DNA from: a virus
Length of the DNA stretch: 23,854 nucleotides
IMG/VR virus record: IMGVR_UViG_3300044798_000405
Span: 1 to 23,854 of that record
Direction: 5' to 3' (one strand)
The notes beneath the pieces are model-generated. The model was not told the origin of the DNA, ran no database searches, and saw nothing but the letters and a program-made list of their open reading frames with translations. Within the stretch, counting starts at the first letter, position 1, and every line of letters starts with the position of its first letter. The position numbers were made by a program, and so were the translations under genes. Positions 1-7,364 of the stretch are shown piece after piece.

Positions 1-590
1 AATGGGTAAAAGGCGATAAAATATATCAGGAAATGAGTCAATATACTGCGGGACTTCAAGCGTTTAATTCGGTTGATACACCTGAGTCGGCCATTAATTT
101 TGCCCATAAGTGCAGACCAAATAAATTATATGATTATCTTGCAGCAGGAATTCCCACTATCGGATATAACGGTGGAGACGGTATGGAAGTATATCGGGAT
201 AAATGGGGAATTGTAATTGATGATTTAAACCCTGAAACATTAAAAGCAATTCCAGAGAGATTAGAAAAAATAAAAATAACCAAGAAAATGAAAAATGATA
301 ATGTATTAGAAAAGGAAAAAGGTAAATTTGAAAATATTATTAAAATAGCTCTGAAAGAAGCAAAGAATAAGGATAGAAAAAGGTATTATGTTACTGATAA
401 CCCTTTCAAAATAAATGATGCCACAATATACCCCAAAAAAATAAAGGTATTTAATAAAGGGGTGATAACCATTTATAGAGGCGGTTATCTATTTTTACCC
501 AATAAAACATCGGAGGAATTAACCGTTAATATTAGAACCTATAAAGAAATAAAATCTCACGTAAGTTTGCGAATAGAGCAAATAGGATAA
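1..590 (+). CDS. Glycosyltransferase, C-terminal part (cut by left edge)
   Basis: The frame is open from base 3 and has no stop before the internal ATG at 33, so the gene starts upstream of the window. Residues shortly after that ATG read like the C-terminal half of a GT-B (GT1/GT4-type) glycosyltransferase: a KLYDYLAAGIPTIGY stretch, where this family binds the nucleotide-sugar donor, then GIVIDDLNPETLKAIPERL. The last ~80 residues (from about KRYYVTDNPFKI) are not typical of these enzymes; they look beta-rich and may be a fused phage-specific domain. Its place before neck genes suggests a role in modifying virion or host glycans. The acceptor is unknown. The family call is fairly secure; the role is inference. 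Confidence 0.7.
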   Translation, partial: WVKGDKIYQEMSQYTAGLQAFNSVDTPESAINFAHKCRPNKLYDYLAAGIPTIGYNGGDGMEVYRDKWGIVIDDLNPETLKAIPERLEKIKITKKMKNDNVLEKEKGKFENIIKIALKEAKNKDRKRYYVTDNPFKINDATIYPKKIKVFNKGVITIYRGGYLFLPNKTSEELTVNIRTYKEIKSHVSLRIEQIG

Positions 591-601
591 AGGAGAAAGC
601 A

Positions 602-868
602 ATGATAAAGTATAAAATGAAAGTTAGAAATGATAGAGAAGAAAAGATTGTAAGACATAAAAATGCCTTCCCAGCTATAAGTATTGTAGATGTAGAAACC
701 GATGAGATAGGTTTTAAGGAAATAAAAGCTTGCCGATTTTTAAAAATTGAAAAACTTATTTGTGTCTGCCCCTTTTGCCAGAAGGAATATTATAGTAAGC
801 ATGGATTATTAACTCACATTTCTAAAACACATCCGGACGAGAAATATAGATTCTTTGGGAAAGGATAG
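602..868 (+). CDS. Small phage protein with a C2H2 zinc finger
   Basis: The protein has 88 residues. The ATG follows AAGGAG at 590-595 with a 6-base gap. The C-terminal third holds a textbook C2H2 pattern: CPFC, twelve residues, H, four residues, H (CPFCQKEYYSKHGLLTH then ISKTH). The N-terminal ~50 residues are mixed charged and beta-prone and I do not recognise them. The gene sits between the glycosyltransferase and the head-tail connector, so it is probably transcribed with the late structural genes. It could be a virion-associated protein or a DNA-binding protein; the sequence does not decide. The zinc-finger call is visible directly, the function is unknown. Confidence 0.75.
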   Translation: MIKYKMKVRNDREEKIVRHKNAFPAISIVDVETDEIGFKEIKACRFLKIEKLICVCPFCQKEYYSKHGLLTHISKTHPDEKYRFFGKG

Positions 869-876
869 TGATATAA

Positions 877-1740
877 ATGGCTATCAAAACATATTATTCT
901 ACTGTTGATGAAGTTATAAAATATACTGGAGTTGAATTTGATAAATTAGGATTGGATGGTAAACAAGCTTTGGAAGATTTGATTTTAAAGTGGTTAATGG
1001 AAGTAGCCAGTTTAATTAATGCTAATCGTAATAGAGATATGATAATGGATTTAACTTTCGGAGATAGAAAGATAATTGATTATGGTATAAACCTCTGGAA
1101 TGCTTATGAAGTTACAGGGGTAGAGGTTACAATTGATAATGATACGGAAGAGCTTCCTGATTATGATACTTTTGCTGTAAATAAGATAGAGATAGAGAGT
1201 ACTGTAATAACTGGAACGGTAATTGCAGGAAGAGATATTGATAGTATCTTTCAAGATCTTTCTGATGCAAAAATATTAATGATTAAAGTTAAACCTTATA
1301 GTCTGATCATTGCTGGAGATTTACAATTAATCTTATATGGTGGAGAAGATTCAGAGACAGTATTAAAGACTTTAGATTTTCCAGAATTAGAAGAATATGA
1401 ATGGAATTTATGTAAATTCTATTTAGGATGTGATGATACTTTAACAGAAGTAAAGAGAATAGGAATTAAAATGATTGCTTCAATCGGCTCTTGTTTATGG
1501 ATATCTGATATAAGGAAGCTGATTATTCCAGAAGGGATTGCTAATATCGCTATGCGGGCGTGTGCTAATATGGTAAAATTAGCTTATGCGAATAGAGAAT
1601 CTCCGGTGATAAAAATGGAAGATATGAATGCTAAATTATTAAATGATGAAGTATTAACTGATTCTTTAAAAAAAGAATTGAAACAATATGGAGCAAAACC
1701 GACTTTTAGATTTACAAGAGTGGAGAATCCAGATGATTAG
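877..1740 (+). CDS. Head-tail connector (gp6-like) with inserted jelly-roll-like domain
   Basis: The protein has 287 residues and its start follows GGGAAAGGA at 858-866. Residues 1-55 (YYSTVDEVIKYTGV then a helix through LEDLILKWLMEVASLI) and residues 217-287 (a helix with NMVKLAYANRESPV, then an acidic linker and LKKELKQYG) resemble the two ends of small helical neck connectors of the HK97 gp6 type, which are usually near 100 residues. Between them, about residues 56-216 form a beta-rich insert. Its pattern (KPYSLIIAGDLQLILYGG, LDFPELEEYEWN, GIKMIASIG, LWISDIRKL) recalls carbohydrate-binding or jelly-roll domains displayed on virions. Gene order, before a gp10-like and a terminator-like gene, supports the neck role. 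The insert assignment is inference. Confidence 0.6.
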   Translation: MAIKTYYSTVDEVIKYTGVEFDKLGLDGKQALEDLILKWLMEVASLINANRNRDMIMDLTFGDRKIIDYGINLWNAYEVTGVEVTIDNDTEELPDYDTFAVNKIEIESTVITGTVIAGRDIDSIFQDLSDAKILMIKVKPYSLIIAGDLQLILYGGEDSETVLKTLDFPELEEYEWNLCKFYLGCDDTLTEVKRIGIKMIASIGSCLWISDIRKLIIPEGIANIAMRACANMVKLAYANRESPVIKMEDMNAKLLNDEVLTDSLKKELKQYGAKPTFRFTRVENPDD

Positions 1741-2182
1741 CGTAGAAATAAATCAAGAGCAAGTTGAGAAAATAATGAAGATACCTTTAGAAGCCAGCAA
1801 AAAGGCTTTTCAATATTTAGTTATAGAAGTTTGGGGTGGAATGAGAAAAGAACCACCTGTTGATCAGGGAAGATTAGCAGGGAGTTGGCAATTAAGAAAA
1901 GTTGATGATTTTGAATCTCATCTGGAATCAGGTGTAATTTATGCTCCGTATGTGGCATTCGGAACGGGGCTTTATGGTCCCTGGAAACAGGAAATTATAA
2001 TTGAACCAAGAATAAAAAAGTGTTTGCATTTTATCTGGAATGGCAAAGAGATATTCTCTAAAAGAGCAGTGGTTAAAGGTATGCATCCTAATCCTTATCA
2101 CGAGAGAGCAATGCAGGGTGGGATAGATAGAATTGATGAATTTATAAGAAGAGCCTTAAGCGAAACTGAACAGGGGGTTTAA
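1733..2182 (+). CDS. HK97 gp10-like tail completion / neck protein
   Basis: The protein has 149 residues. The ATG at 1733 is chosen over upstream in-frame starts because GGAG (1722-1725) lies 7 bases before it; it overlaps the connector gene's end by 8 bases (ATGATTAG), which implies coupled translation. Recognisable family features are PPVDQGRLAGSWQ, then VIYAPYVAFGTG and, near the end, HPNPYHERAM. These match the HK97-gp10_like family pattern of P-x-D-x-G-x-L-x-x-S, Y-A-x-Y-V-x-x-G-T and a final P-x-x-x-x-A. Such proteins sit at the head-tail junction or complete the tail. The charged C-terminal helix is also typical. Confidence is good from motif plus gene order. Confidence 0.8.
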   Translation: MISVEINQEQVEKIMKIPLEASKKAFQYLVIEVWGGMRKEPPVDQGRLAGSWQLRKVDDFESHLESGVIYAPYVAFGTGLYGPWKQEIIIEPRIKKCLHFIWNGKEIFSKRAVVKGMHPNPYHERAMQGGIDRIDEFIRRALSETEQGV

Positions 2183-2183
2183 T

Positions 2184-2651
2184 GTGGAAACAAAATATTT
2201 TAGTGAAGCGATAGAAGAAATATTAAATGCTATACAAACTAAATTAGAAAATGCGACTCAAGATGGAGAATTATTACAGGATGTAAAAGTAATAATTAGA
2301 GGAGATAAAACTTCAATTAAACCTGTTACCCCTGCTATCTGGATATTTCCCAGCCCAGCAACAATCCTGGAAGGTAGCCAACATACCATAATAGAGAGGT
2401 GGGAATTACCTATCCAAAATATAAGCGTAGTTTATAATACTAATACCGAGCAGGGGTTTAAAGATGCAAATGATGTTATAGCCAGAGCAAAAAGAATATT
2501 AATAGCAGACCGCACACTGGGTTTCGGGCATGGTAGTTTTATAGCTGATATTCACAGTAAATCTTTCGATTGTAATAACCCTGCTCTTGTTAATGGGAAT
2601 TTTTATTCAGCAATTTATACTTGTATAGTTAGTTTCTGTATAATGGAATGA
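2184..2651 (+). CDS. Tail terminator-like protein
   Basis: The protein has 155 residues and begins at GTG 2184, just after the previous TAA. An ATG at 2182 is in another frame and stops quickly. The upstream GGGGG is only a modest ribosome site, so translation probably depends on coupling. The N-terminal helix (AIEEILNAIQTKLENA), a central ERWELPIQNISVVYNT strand pair, a helix with ANDVIARAKRILIADRTLG, and a final strand pair follow the layout of siphophage tail terminator proteins, which cap the tail tube and join it to the neck. Its place directly before the tail tube gene fits. No catalytic motif is expected. The call rests on layout and order rather than strong identity. Confidence 0.6.
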   Translation: METKYFSEAIEEILNAIQTKLENATQDGELLQDVKVIIRGDKTSIKPVTPAIWIFPSPATILEGSQHTIIERWELPIQNISVVYNTNTEQGFKDANDVIARAKRILIADRTLGFGHGSFIADIHSKSFDCNNPALVNGNFYSAIYTCIVSFCIME

Positions 2652-2684
2652 TAAAAATATTAATAAAGAAAGGAGTGATAAATT

Positions 2685-3695
2685 ATGACAATTCCTCGCA
2701 GGTATTGTGGTTTTTGTGAAGAAGGGGTTTTCAACCCAGCAGTTGCACCTGAAGCTACATTTCATATTGATATAGCATCAGCTTCTCTCGATGTACCTTC
2801 TGACCCTAATTTACATTTTGAAGGTGGGATGAGTAGAGGTAGAAAGATAGTAAGACCTGGTTATTATGTCCCAGCAGGGAATGTTGTTTATGCTATTGAT
2901 ATCCGTTCGATTGGATATTTCTTGAAATGGGCATTGGGTTTATATAAATTTACTGATGGGGGAGTGGGAACTAATACTCATGAAATATATCCTTCAGAAG
3001 ATATAGTGTTACCTTCTTATACAGTTAGGTTAGGTAAGGATAATTTTGAGCATGTATTTAGAGGTTGTGTAATGAATGGATTAGAATTGAAGATAGAAGA
3101 TAATTTTATCTTGGGCACATTAGATAATATTGGAACTCGAGATACTAAAGCAGCCTTAAAAGAAATATCAGGATTATCTTTATTCGATGAAAACAATTTA
3201 ACTTTCATTGATGCTTCTTTAGCTTTAGGGAATGCAGTTAATTATAATTGCAAGATAAAAGGAATGACTATATCTATAACTAATGGAGCGAATGCAGCAG
3301 CGGGTAAAGGTATAGGCTCAAGATTCCCTTGTCGAATACCAGTAGGGAACAGAAATATAGACATCAAAGGCAATCTATGGTTTGAAGATTCCACCGAATA
3401 TGAAAAATTCTGGGGTGGTTCTAATGGAGTTAGTGTAAATGGAAGTACTACTGAAGCGATGGCAGTTACTATTGATTCAGGTGTAGATGGGAGTATAGAA
3501 CTGGAATTCCCTGCTTTAATGTATACTGATTTAAAAACTCCACCTTCAGGTAGAGGAGAAATTGTACAGGCTTTTAGTGGGATAGCTTTAATTGGAGATA
3601 TAACTCTTGCCGATGCACAAACCGAAATAGAAGCTGAAGTATTAGCTACTATTCAAAATAATAATGATGATATGGATGAAGATATAGTATCTTAG
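2685..3695 (+). CDS. Major tail tube protein
   Basis: The protein has 336 residues, with the strong site AAAGGAGTGAT ahead of the ATG. The sequence is beta-rich and glycine-rich, with the segments GRKIVRPGYYVPAGNVVYAI, a helix with GYFLKWALGLYK, HEIYPSEDIVLPSYTVRLGK, FRGCVMNGLELKIEDN and an acidic tail (NNNDDMDEDIVS). This is the usual plan of tail tube proteins of long-tailed phages: a beta-barrel that stacks in rings, with 'rGc.vn.lel' near the middle. Position between the terminator-like gene and the tail assembly chaperones is canonical. A hairpin follows the stop codon (3710..3754), as is common after highly expressed structural genes. Confidence 0.78.
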   Translation: MTIPRRYCGFCEEGVFNPAVAPEATFHIDIASASLDVPSDPNLHFEGGMSRGRKIVRPGYYVPAGNVVYAIDIRSIGYFLKWALGLYKFTDGGVGTNTHEIYPSEDIVLPSYTVRLGKDNFEHVFRGCVMNGLELKIEDNFILGTLDNIGTRDTKAALKEISGLSLFDENNLTFIDASLALGNAVNYNCKIKGMTISITNGANAAAGKGIGSRFPCRIPVGNRNIDIKGNLWFEDSTEYEKFWGGSNGVSVNGSTTEAMAVTIDSGVDGSIELEFPALMYTDLKTPPSGRGEIVQAFSGIALIGDITLADAQTEIEAEVLATIQNNNDDMDEDIVS

Positions 3696-3709
3696 TATCA
3701 AAAATATAT

Positions 3710-3754
3710 AGAGGCTTCAAATAAACAGGAAATTCTTCCAAATTTGAGGCCTCT
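3710..3754 (+). other. Intercistronic hairpin after the tail tube gene
   Basis: AGAGGCTTCAAAT (3710-3722) pairs with ATTTGAGGCCTCT (3742-3754) over 13 bp with one G-U. Inside the loop, GGAA (3728-3731) can pair with TTCC (3736-3739), making one long two-part hairpin. No U-run follows, so it is not a classical terminator. It ends one base before the ribosome site GGAAGGG (3755-3761) of the next gene. It may stabilise the tail tube mRNA, cause partial termination, or lower translation of the chaperone gene relative to the tube gene. Confidence 0.65.
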
Positions 3755-3771
3755 GGAAGGGATTTAGAAAA

Positions 3772-4197
3772 ATGGAAAAGATATCAATTAAGGAATTAAT
3801 TCTTAAAGGAAAAGAATATAGAAAAGTAATTACAATTGAAGGATTTGGAGAAATAGAGATTAAACCATTGACTGAAGAACAATGGGCAACAATTAGTGCT
3901 ATGGTAATGAGATCAGCTAAAACTGAATTTACTCCAATGCTAAATAAAAAAGGGGAAATAGATAAAGATAAAACCAGAGAAACAATTAAATTTAGTATTG
4001 ATGTAGAATCAATTAATAAATCTAACTTCGACAAAAATATATTGACCTGTCTCTATGGAATAGTAGAAGAAGGATTAACCGAACAAGAATTAAAACAACT
4101 ATCTCCACCGGGGATAATTGAAAAGATTGCTAATGAAATATTTAAGATTAGTGGTATTGGAGAGGAGCAACTGAAAGAATTGCAATTTTTTCGCTAA
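3772..4197 (+). CDS. Tail assembly chaperone, short form (lambda gpG-like)
   Basis: The protein has 141 residues and starts after GGAAGGG. It lies between the tail tube and tape measure genes, where siphophages encode the tail assembly chaperone, and has the expected size. The sequence begins with a beta-rich domain (EYRKVITIEGFGEIEIKPL), then helices (TEEQWATISAMVM, NKSNFDKNILTCLYGIVEEGL) and PPGIIEKIANEIFKISGI near the end. I recognise no exact homologue; the call rests on position, size and the overlapping second frame immediately after it. It should bind the tape measure protein during tail assembly and be absent from the finished virion, as known for lambda gpG/gpGT. Confidence 0.72.
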   Translation: MEKISIKELILKGKEYRKVITIEGFGEIEIKPLTEEQWATISAMVMRSAKTEFTPMLNKKGEIDKDKTRETIKFSIDVESINKSNFDKNILTCLYGIVEEGLTEQELKQLSPPGIIEKIANEIFKISGIGEEQLKELQFFR

Positions 4198-4345
4198 AAA
4201 TGATGAAGGTCAAGAGATAATATCTTTTCATATATCCGGAATAAAGTTTGTAGATAGATTTCAAGATATGACTATCGCACAAAAATTATTTATTAAATTA
4301 GCTTATGAAGAATATAACAGAAGAGTACAAAAGGAGAAGAATTAA
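3772..4345 (+). CDS. Predicted frameshifted long chaperone (gpGT-like fusion)
   Basis: Just before the short form's stop, the 0 frame reads CAA TTT TTT CGC TAA (4183-4197). Reading one base further on (GCT at 4193) gives 50 more open codons ending in TAA at 4343-4345, which overlaps the tape measure ATG. That second frame has no ATG for its first ~27 codons and no ribosome site, so it needs a shift. The extension contains SFHISGIKFVDRFQ and IAQKLFIKLAYEEYNRR, plausible protein sequence. A +1 slip of tRNA-Phe from TTT to TTC gives a 190-residue fusion; a -2 slip would give the same frame with one more residue. Known gpG/gpGT systems support the idea; the shift direction is inference. Confidence 0.7.
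4183..4197 (+). promoter_or_regulatory. Candidate programmed frameshift site (T6-C before stop)
   Basis: Six T residues (4186-4191) followed by CGC and TAA form the slip site. tRNA-Phe with a GAA anticodon pairs better with TTC than TTT, and CGC is an uncommon Arg codon among the AGA-rich genes here, so a ribosome paused at CGC could slip +1. Most tail chaperone shifts are -1; phage Mu is known for -2. I see no clear downstream pseudoknot. Confidence 0.6.
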
Positions 4346-7011
4346 TGGCTTCTATAATGGAAATCATAATGCGAGCAATAGATCAAGTTTCTCCTGTTGT
4401 TAATAAAATACAATCGGAAACTGATAAAGCTAATGCTGCAATGCAAAAAGGTTGGACAACGACAGGAAAAAGTTTACAAGCAGTTGGTATTGCAACTACT
4501 GCTTTAGGTGCTGGAATAGAAATGTTAGCCAGAAGCAATGCTCCATTAGTAGAAATGACCGGAAGATTAGCTGATAATTTAGGGATAACTGATAAAGCAA
4601 TGAGAGATTTAGTTATTTCTACTTCTAATGTTACTTTACCTTTAGATGAAGTTCTTTCTCTTATGGAATTAGGAACAAAAGAGGGATTAAATAGTGCAGA
4701 AGCATTAAAGAAGTATGCTGAATTCTGGGATATGGTAGGAGATGCAACAGGAGAAAGTGCAATTGCTTTAGCTGATTCGGGAATTGCTTTAAAAGCTTTA
4801 GGAATTTCCGCAGGCGAAGAAGGACAAGCTTTATCTGCTTTTGGATTTATTCAAAAAAATACTACTATGCAGTTAAATGAATTCATTAGTATGGTGGGTA
4901 GATTAGGACCGCAAATGCGAGCAATGAATCTGGATATAAATGATGCTGCTGTAATAATGGGTATTCTACAACAAGAATTTGGTGAAACTGCCAGAGTATC
5001 AATAGCAGAGTTTAGAAGAGCTGTTACTGAATCAGGCGGGGATATGGAAAAATTAAAAACAACTTTGGGAATTACTTCTGATATGTGGGAAAAGTATACA
5101 GGAAAATTAAAAGAAAGTTCAACTGTAATAAAGGAAAATTCAGATAGACACGAAGCACTTGCCACCAATATGCAGAAATTACAACATTGGTTATCAGAAT
5201 TAAAATATGGATTTAGTGAAACTATTACTAAAGCAGCAGAATTTGCACCATTACTTACTGGATTAGGTTCAGCAATGACTCTATTTGGGACTCTAATGAA
5301 AACTCAATTATATGCTAATTTAATGTTATCTATCCAGGGAATACAAGCGATGGGAATAAGTGTATTGGGATTAGCAGCTAATTATGCTATGGCAGGGGTT
5401 GCTCTTGCTATTTGGGTTAAGGTCTATCAAGGAGTAGTCCAAGTAATAAAAGATGCGAAAGCAATTAGAGAAGCAGAAGCTGCATCAGTAATAGCTCAAG
5501 CTGAAGCCAATGATAAATTACAGAAAGCTTATAATTTAACTTCAGAAGAAATGATAAAAGTTAATCAAAATATGAAAGACCATAAACCTCTTCTTGATGG
5601 CATAAGAGAATCTACAGATACAGTTACTACCTCAACTACTAATCTTGGAACATCAGCAGGAGAAACAACGCCAAAAGTAGAAGGATTAGGAACTGCTATT
5701 GAAGGAGTAGGAATAAAAGCAGAAGGACTTCCAACTAAATTAGATGGGATAGGGGCAAGTGTTGATGATCTTGGTAGAAAAATTGATTCTGCAACAGGAC
5801 AATGGGCTGAATCAGAGGATACTTGGTTTGATAGAATAGATGCTGCTAATACTGCAATGTATGCATCGTTGGCAGAAGGAGAGAAGAAGGTAGCAGATAC
5901 ATTAAAAGAAACTGCAAATAAAGCAAAAGAAGTATTAGATACTTATGCCAATGCAATGGGTCCTATAAAAGAAAGGATAGAGGAGTTAACTCATACAGAA
6001 GAGCAATATGCGATAATACAATTAAATACTATCGATGCTTTAGATAAAAAAAGAAAGGCGACAGAGGATACCGTTATAGCATTGGAATTATCCAATGAAA
6101 AAGAAAAAGCAGCAATGGGAGATATAGCACTCTGGTATCAAGAAGAGATCGATGCGATGGTAGCGAAATTAAGAGAAAAAAGAGATGAGATAGAAAAAAC
6201 AATTAAGGCATTGGAGTTATCTCCAGAAGAAGAGAAAAAGAAATTAGCAGAAGTATCTTTAATTTATGAAGAAGAAATAGCAAAGATAATAAAGACATTA
6301 AAGGATAAGGAACTTGCTGTAATAAAAGATGCAAAACAGGTAGGATTAAGTGCTGAACAAGAAAAGATTTTAATAGCAAATATCACTTCTGCTTATGATG
6401 CACAGATAGCCAAAGTAAAAGCGGTAGCAACAGCCACTGAAGCCTCTGCATCAAGACAGGTTGCCGCAATAAATAAAATCGTTAACGCACAAGGGAAAGT
6501 TACAGGGGTTAAAATTACCTCTAGTGGAAAGACTACAGGAATAATATCAAATGAACCGATTACTGGAGAACTTAATACACAGTCTGCTGATTCTTATGAA
6601 GAGGCACAGGCTATTGTTGCAGCGAATCAAGCGAAAGTAACCACACCAGTATCTACGCCAAGTGCAGTTATAAATCCACCGACAGCAGGTAGTGGATATA
6701 TACAATCAGGAGATAAAATTATTACATTTGCAGAAGGGACTCCCCTTGTAACCAAATCAGGTTTAGTTATAGTTGATAAAGGTGAAGCGGTATTGACACC
6801 AGAGCAAAACAAAGCATATCAATCGGAAAAAAATCTTTCTTTATCTAATACTGAAAAAACTAATCAGATTTATCTAACTATTCAAGAAGGAGCATTTAAA
6901 ATAAGTGCTAACAAATTAGATGAAGGAACTATCAGGAACGCAGGTAAATTATTATTTGAAGAAATCTTTGACCAGTTTAGAGCTCATAATATTCAATTTG
7001 CGAAAGGATAA
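4345..7011 (+). CDS. Tape measure protein
   Basis: The protein has 888 residues; its ATG overlaps the stop of the frameshifted chaperone frame (TAATG). It begins with a helical region (IMRAIDQVSPVVNKIQ) typical of tape measure proteins. A hydrophobic stretch follows at about residues 300-375 (SVLGLAANYAMAGVALAIWV), as seen in tape measures that insert into the host membrane. A long charged coiled coil covers about 510-700. Within it, a 43-residue unit occurs three times, starting near residues 579, 622 and 665 (ALELSNEKEK, ALELSPEEEK, QVGLSAEQEK). The C-terminus has the common VIVDKGEAVLTPEQ motif. By the usual ~0.15 nm per residue, the tail would be about 130 nm. Very confident. Confidence 0.92.
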   Translation: MASIMEIIMRAIDQVSPVVNKIQSETDKANAAMQKGWTTTGKSLQAVGIATTALGAGIEMLARSNAPLVEMTGRLADNLGITDKAMRDLVISTSNVTLPLDEVLSLMELGTKEGLNSAEALKKYAEFWDMVGDATGESAIALADSGIALKALGISAGEEGQALSAFGFIQKNTTMQLNEFISMVGRLGPQMRAMNLDINDAAVIMGILQQEFGETARVSIAEFRRAVTESGGDMEKLKTTLGITSDMWEKYTGKLKESSTVIKENSDRHEALATNMQKLQHWLSELKYGFSETITKAAEFAPLLTGLGSAMTLFGTLMKTQLYANLMLSIQGIQAMGISVLGLAANYAMAGVALAIWVKVYQGVVQVIKDAKAIREAEAASVIAQAEANDKLQKAYNLTSEEMIKVNQNMKDHKPLLDGIRESTDTVTTSTTNLGTSAGETTPKVEGLGTAIEGVGIKAEGLPTKLDGIGASVDDLGRKIDSATGQWAESEDTWFDRIDAANTAMYASLAEGEKKVADTLKETANKAKEVLDTYANAMGPIKERIEELTHTEEQYAIIQLNTIDALDKKRKATEDTVIALELSNEKEKAAMGDIALWYQEEIDAMVAKLREKRDEIEKTIKALELSPEEEKKKLAEVSLIYEEEIAKIIKTLKDKELAVIKDAKQVGLSAEQEKILIANITSAYDAQIAKVKAVATATEASASRQVAAINKIVNAQGKVTGVKITSSGKTTGIISNEPITGELNTQSADSYEEAQAIVAANQAKVTTPVSTPSAVINPPTAGSGYIQSGDKIITFAEGTPLVTKSGLVIVDKGEAVLTPEQNKAYQSEKNLSLSNTEKTNQIYLTIQEGAFKISANKLDEGTIRNAGKLLFEEIFDQFRAHNIQFAKG

Positions 7012-7014
7012 GAT

Positions 7015-7362
7015 ATGGATATTAGTTTAGGAATTTTAGGGAGCGAAACGACTTTTGAATATGCCTTAGTAGATTATAGTTATCAATTACAAGGTAGTGT
7101 CCATACTACTCCGAGCGGAGCTAAAAGGGTGCAATATGCTAAAGAGGATAAATATCTTTTTAATATAAAACTAACTTATGTTAATAATGGAGTCTGGGAT
7201 GATTTGATAGCTGAAGTAAATAATAGCAAAGAAGATGACCTTAATTTAATAATCGGGGAAGATAATTATACAGTAAGGATAATACCAGAAACAATTCCTA
7301 AAAAACCTATTATTGGGACAGCAGAAGGTTATGATATAAGTTTTAATTGTATCGAGGTATAA
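7015..7362 (+). CDS. Small tail-tip protein (distal-tail position)
   Basis: The protein has 115 residues and starts 3 bases after the tape measure stop, with AAAGGAT overlapping the upstream coding end. It is predicted to be mostly beta (FEYALVDYSYQLQG, KYLFNIKLTYVNN, YTVRIIPETIP) with no signal peptide or membrane segment. In siphophages the gene after the tape measure usually encodes a distal tail or tail-tip component, and the size fits a small one. I do not recognise the family by sequence. It could equally be a small adaptor between tube and hub. The assignment rests on position. Confidence 0.5.
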   Translation: MDISLGILGSETTFEYALVDYSYQLQGSVHTTPSGAKRVQYAKEDKYLFNIKLTYVNNGVWDDLIAEVNNSKEDDLNLIIGEDNYTVRIIPETIPKKPIIGTAEGYDISFNCIEV

Positions 7363-7364
7363 AA

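Noticed and set aside
3717-4034. 105-codon open frame on the - strand over the chaperone gene
   Set aside because: It runs opposite to a well-placed structural gene, has no ribosome site and no recognisable protein pattern; the palindromic hairpin is at its end by chance.
4851-5168. 105-codon open frame on the - strand within the tape measure gene
   Set aside because: It lies inside a confident tape measure gene and shows no start signals or known motif.
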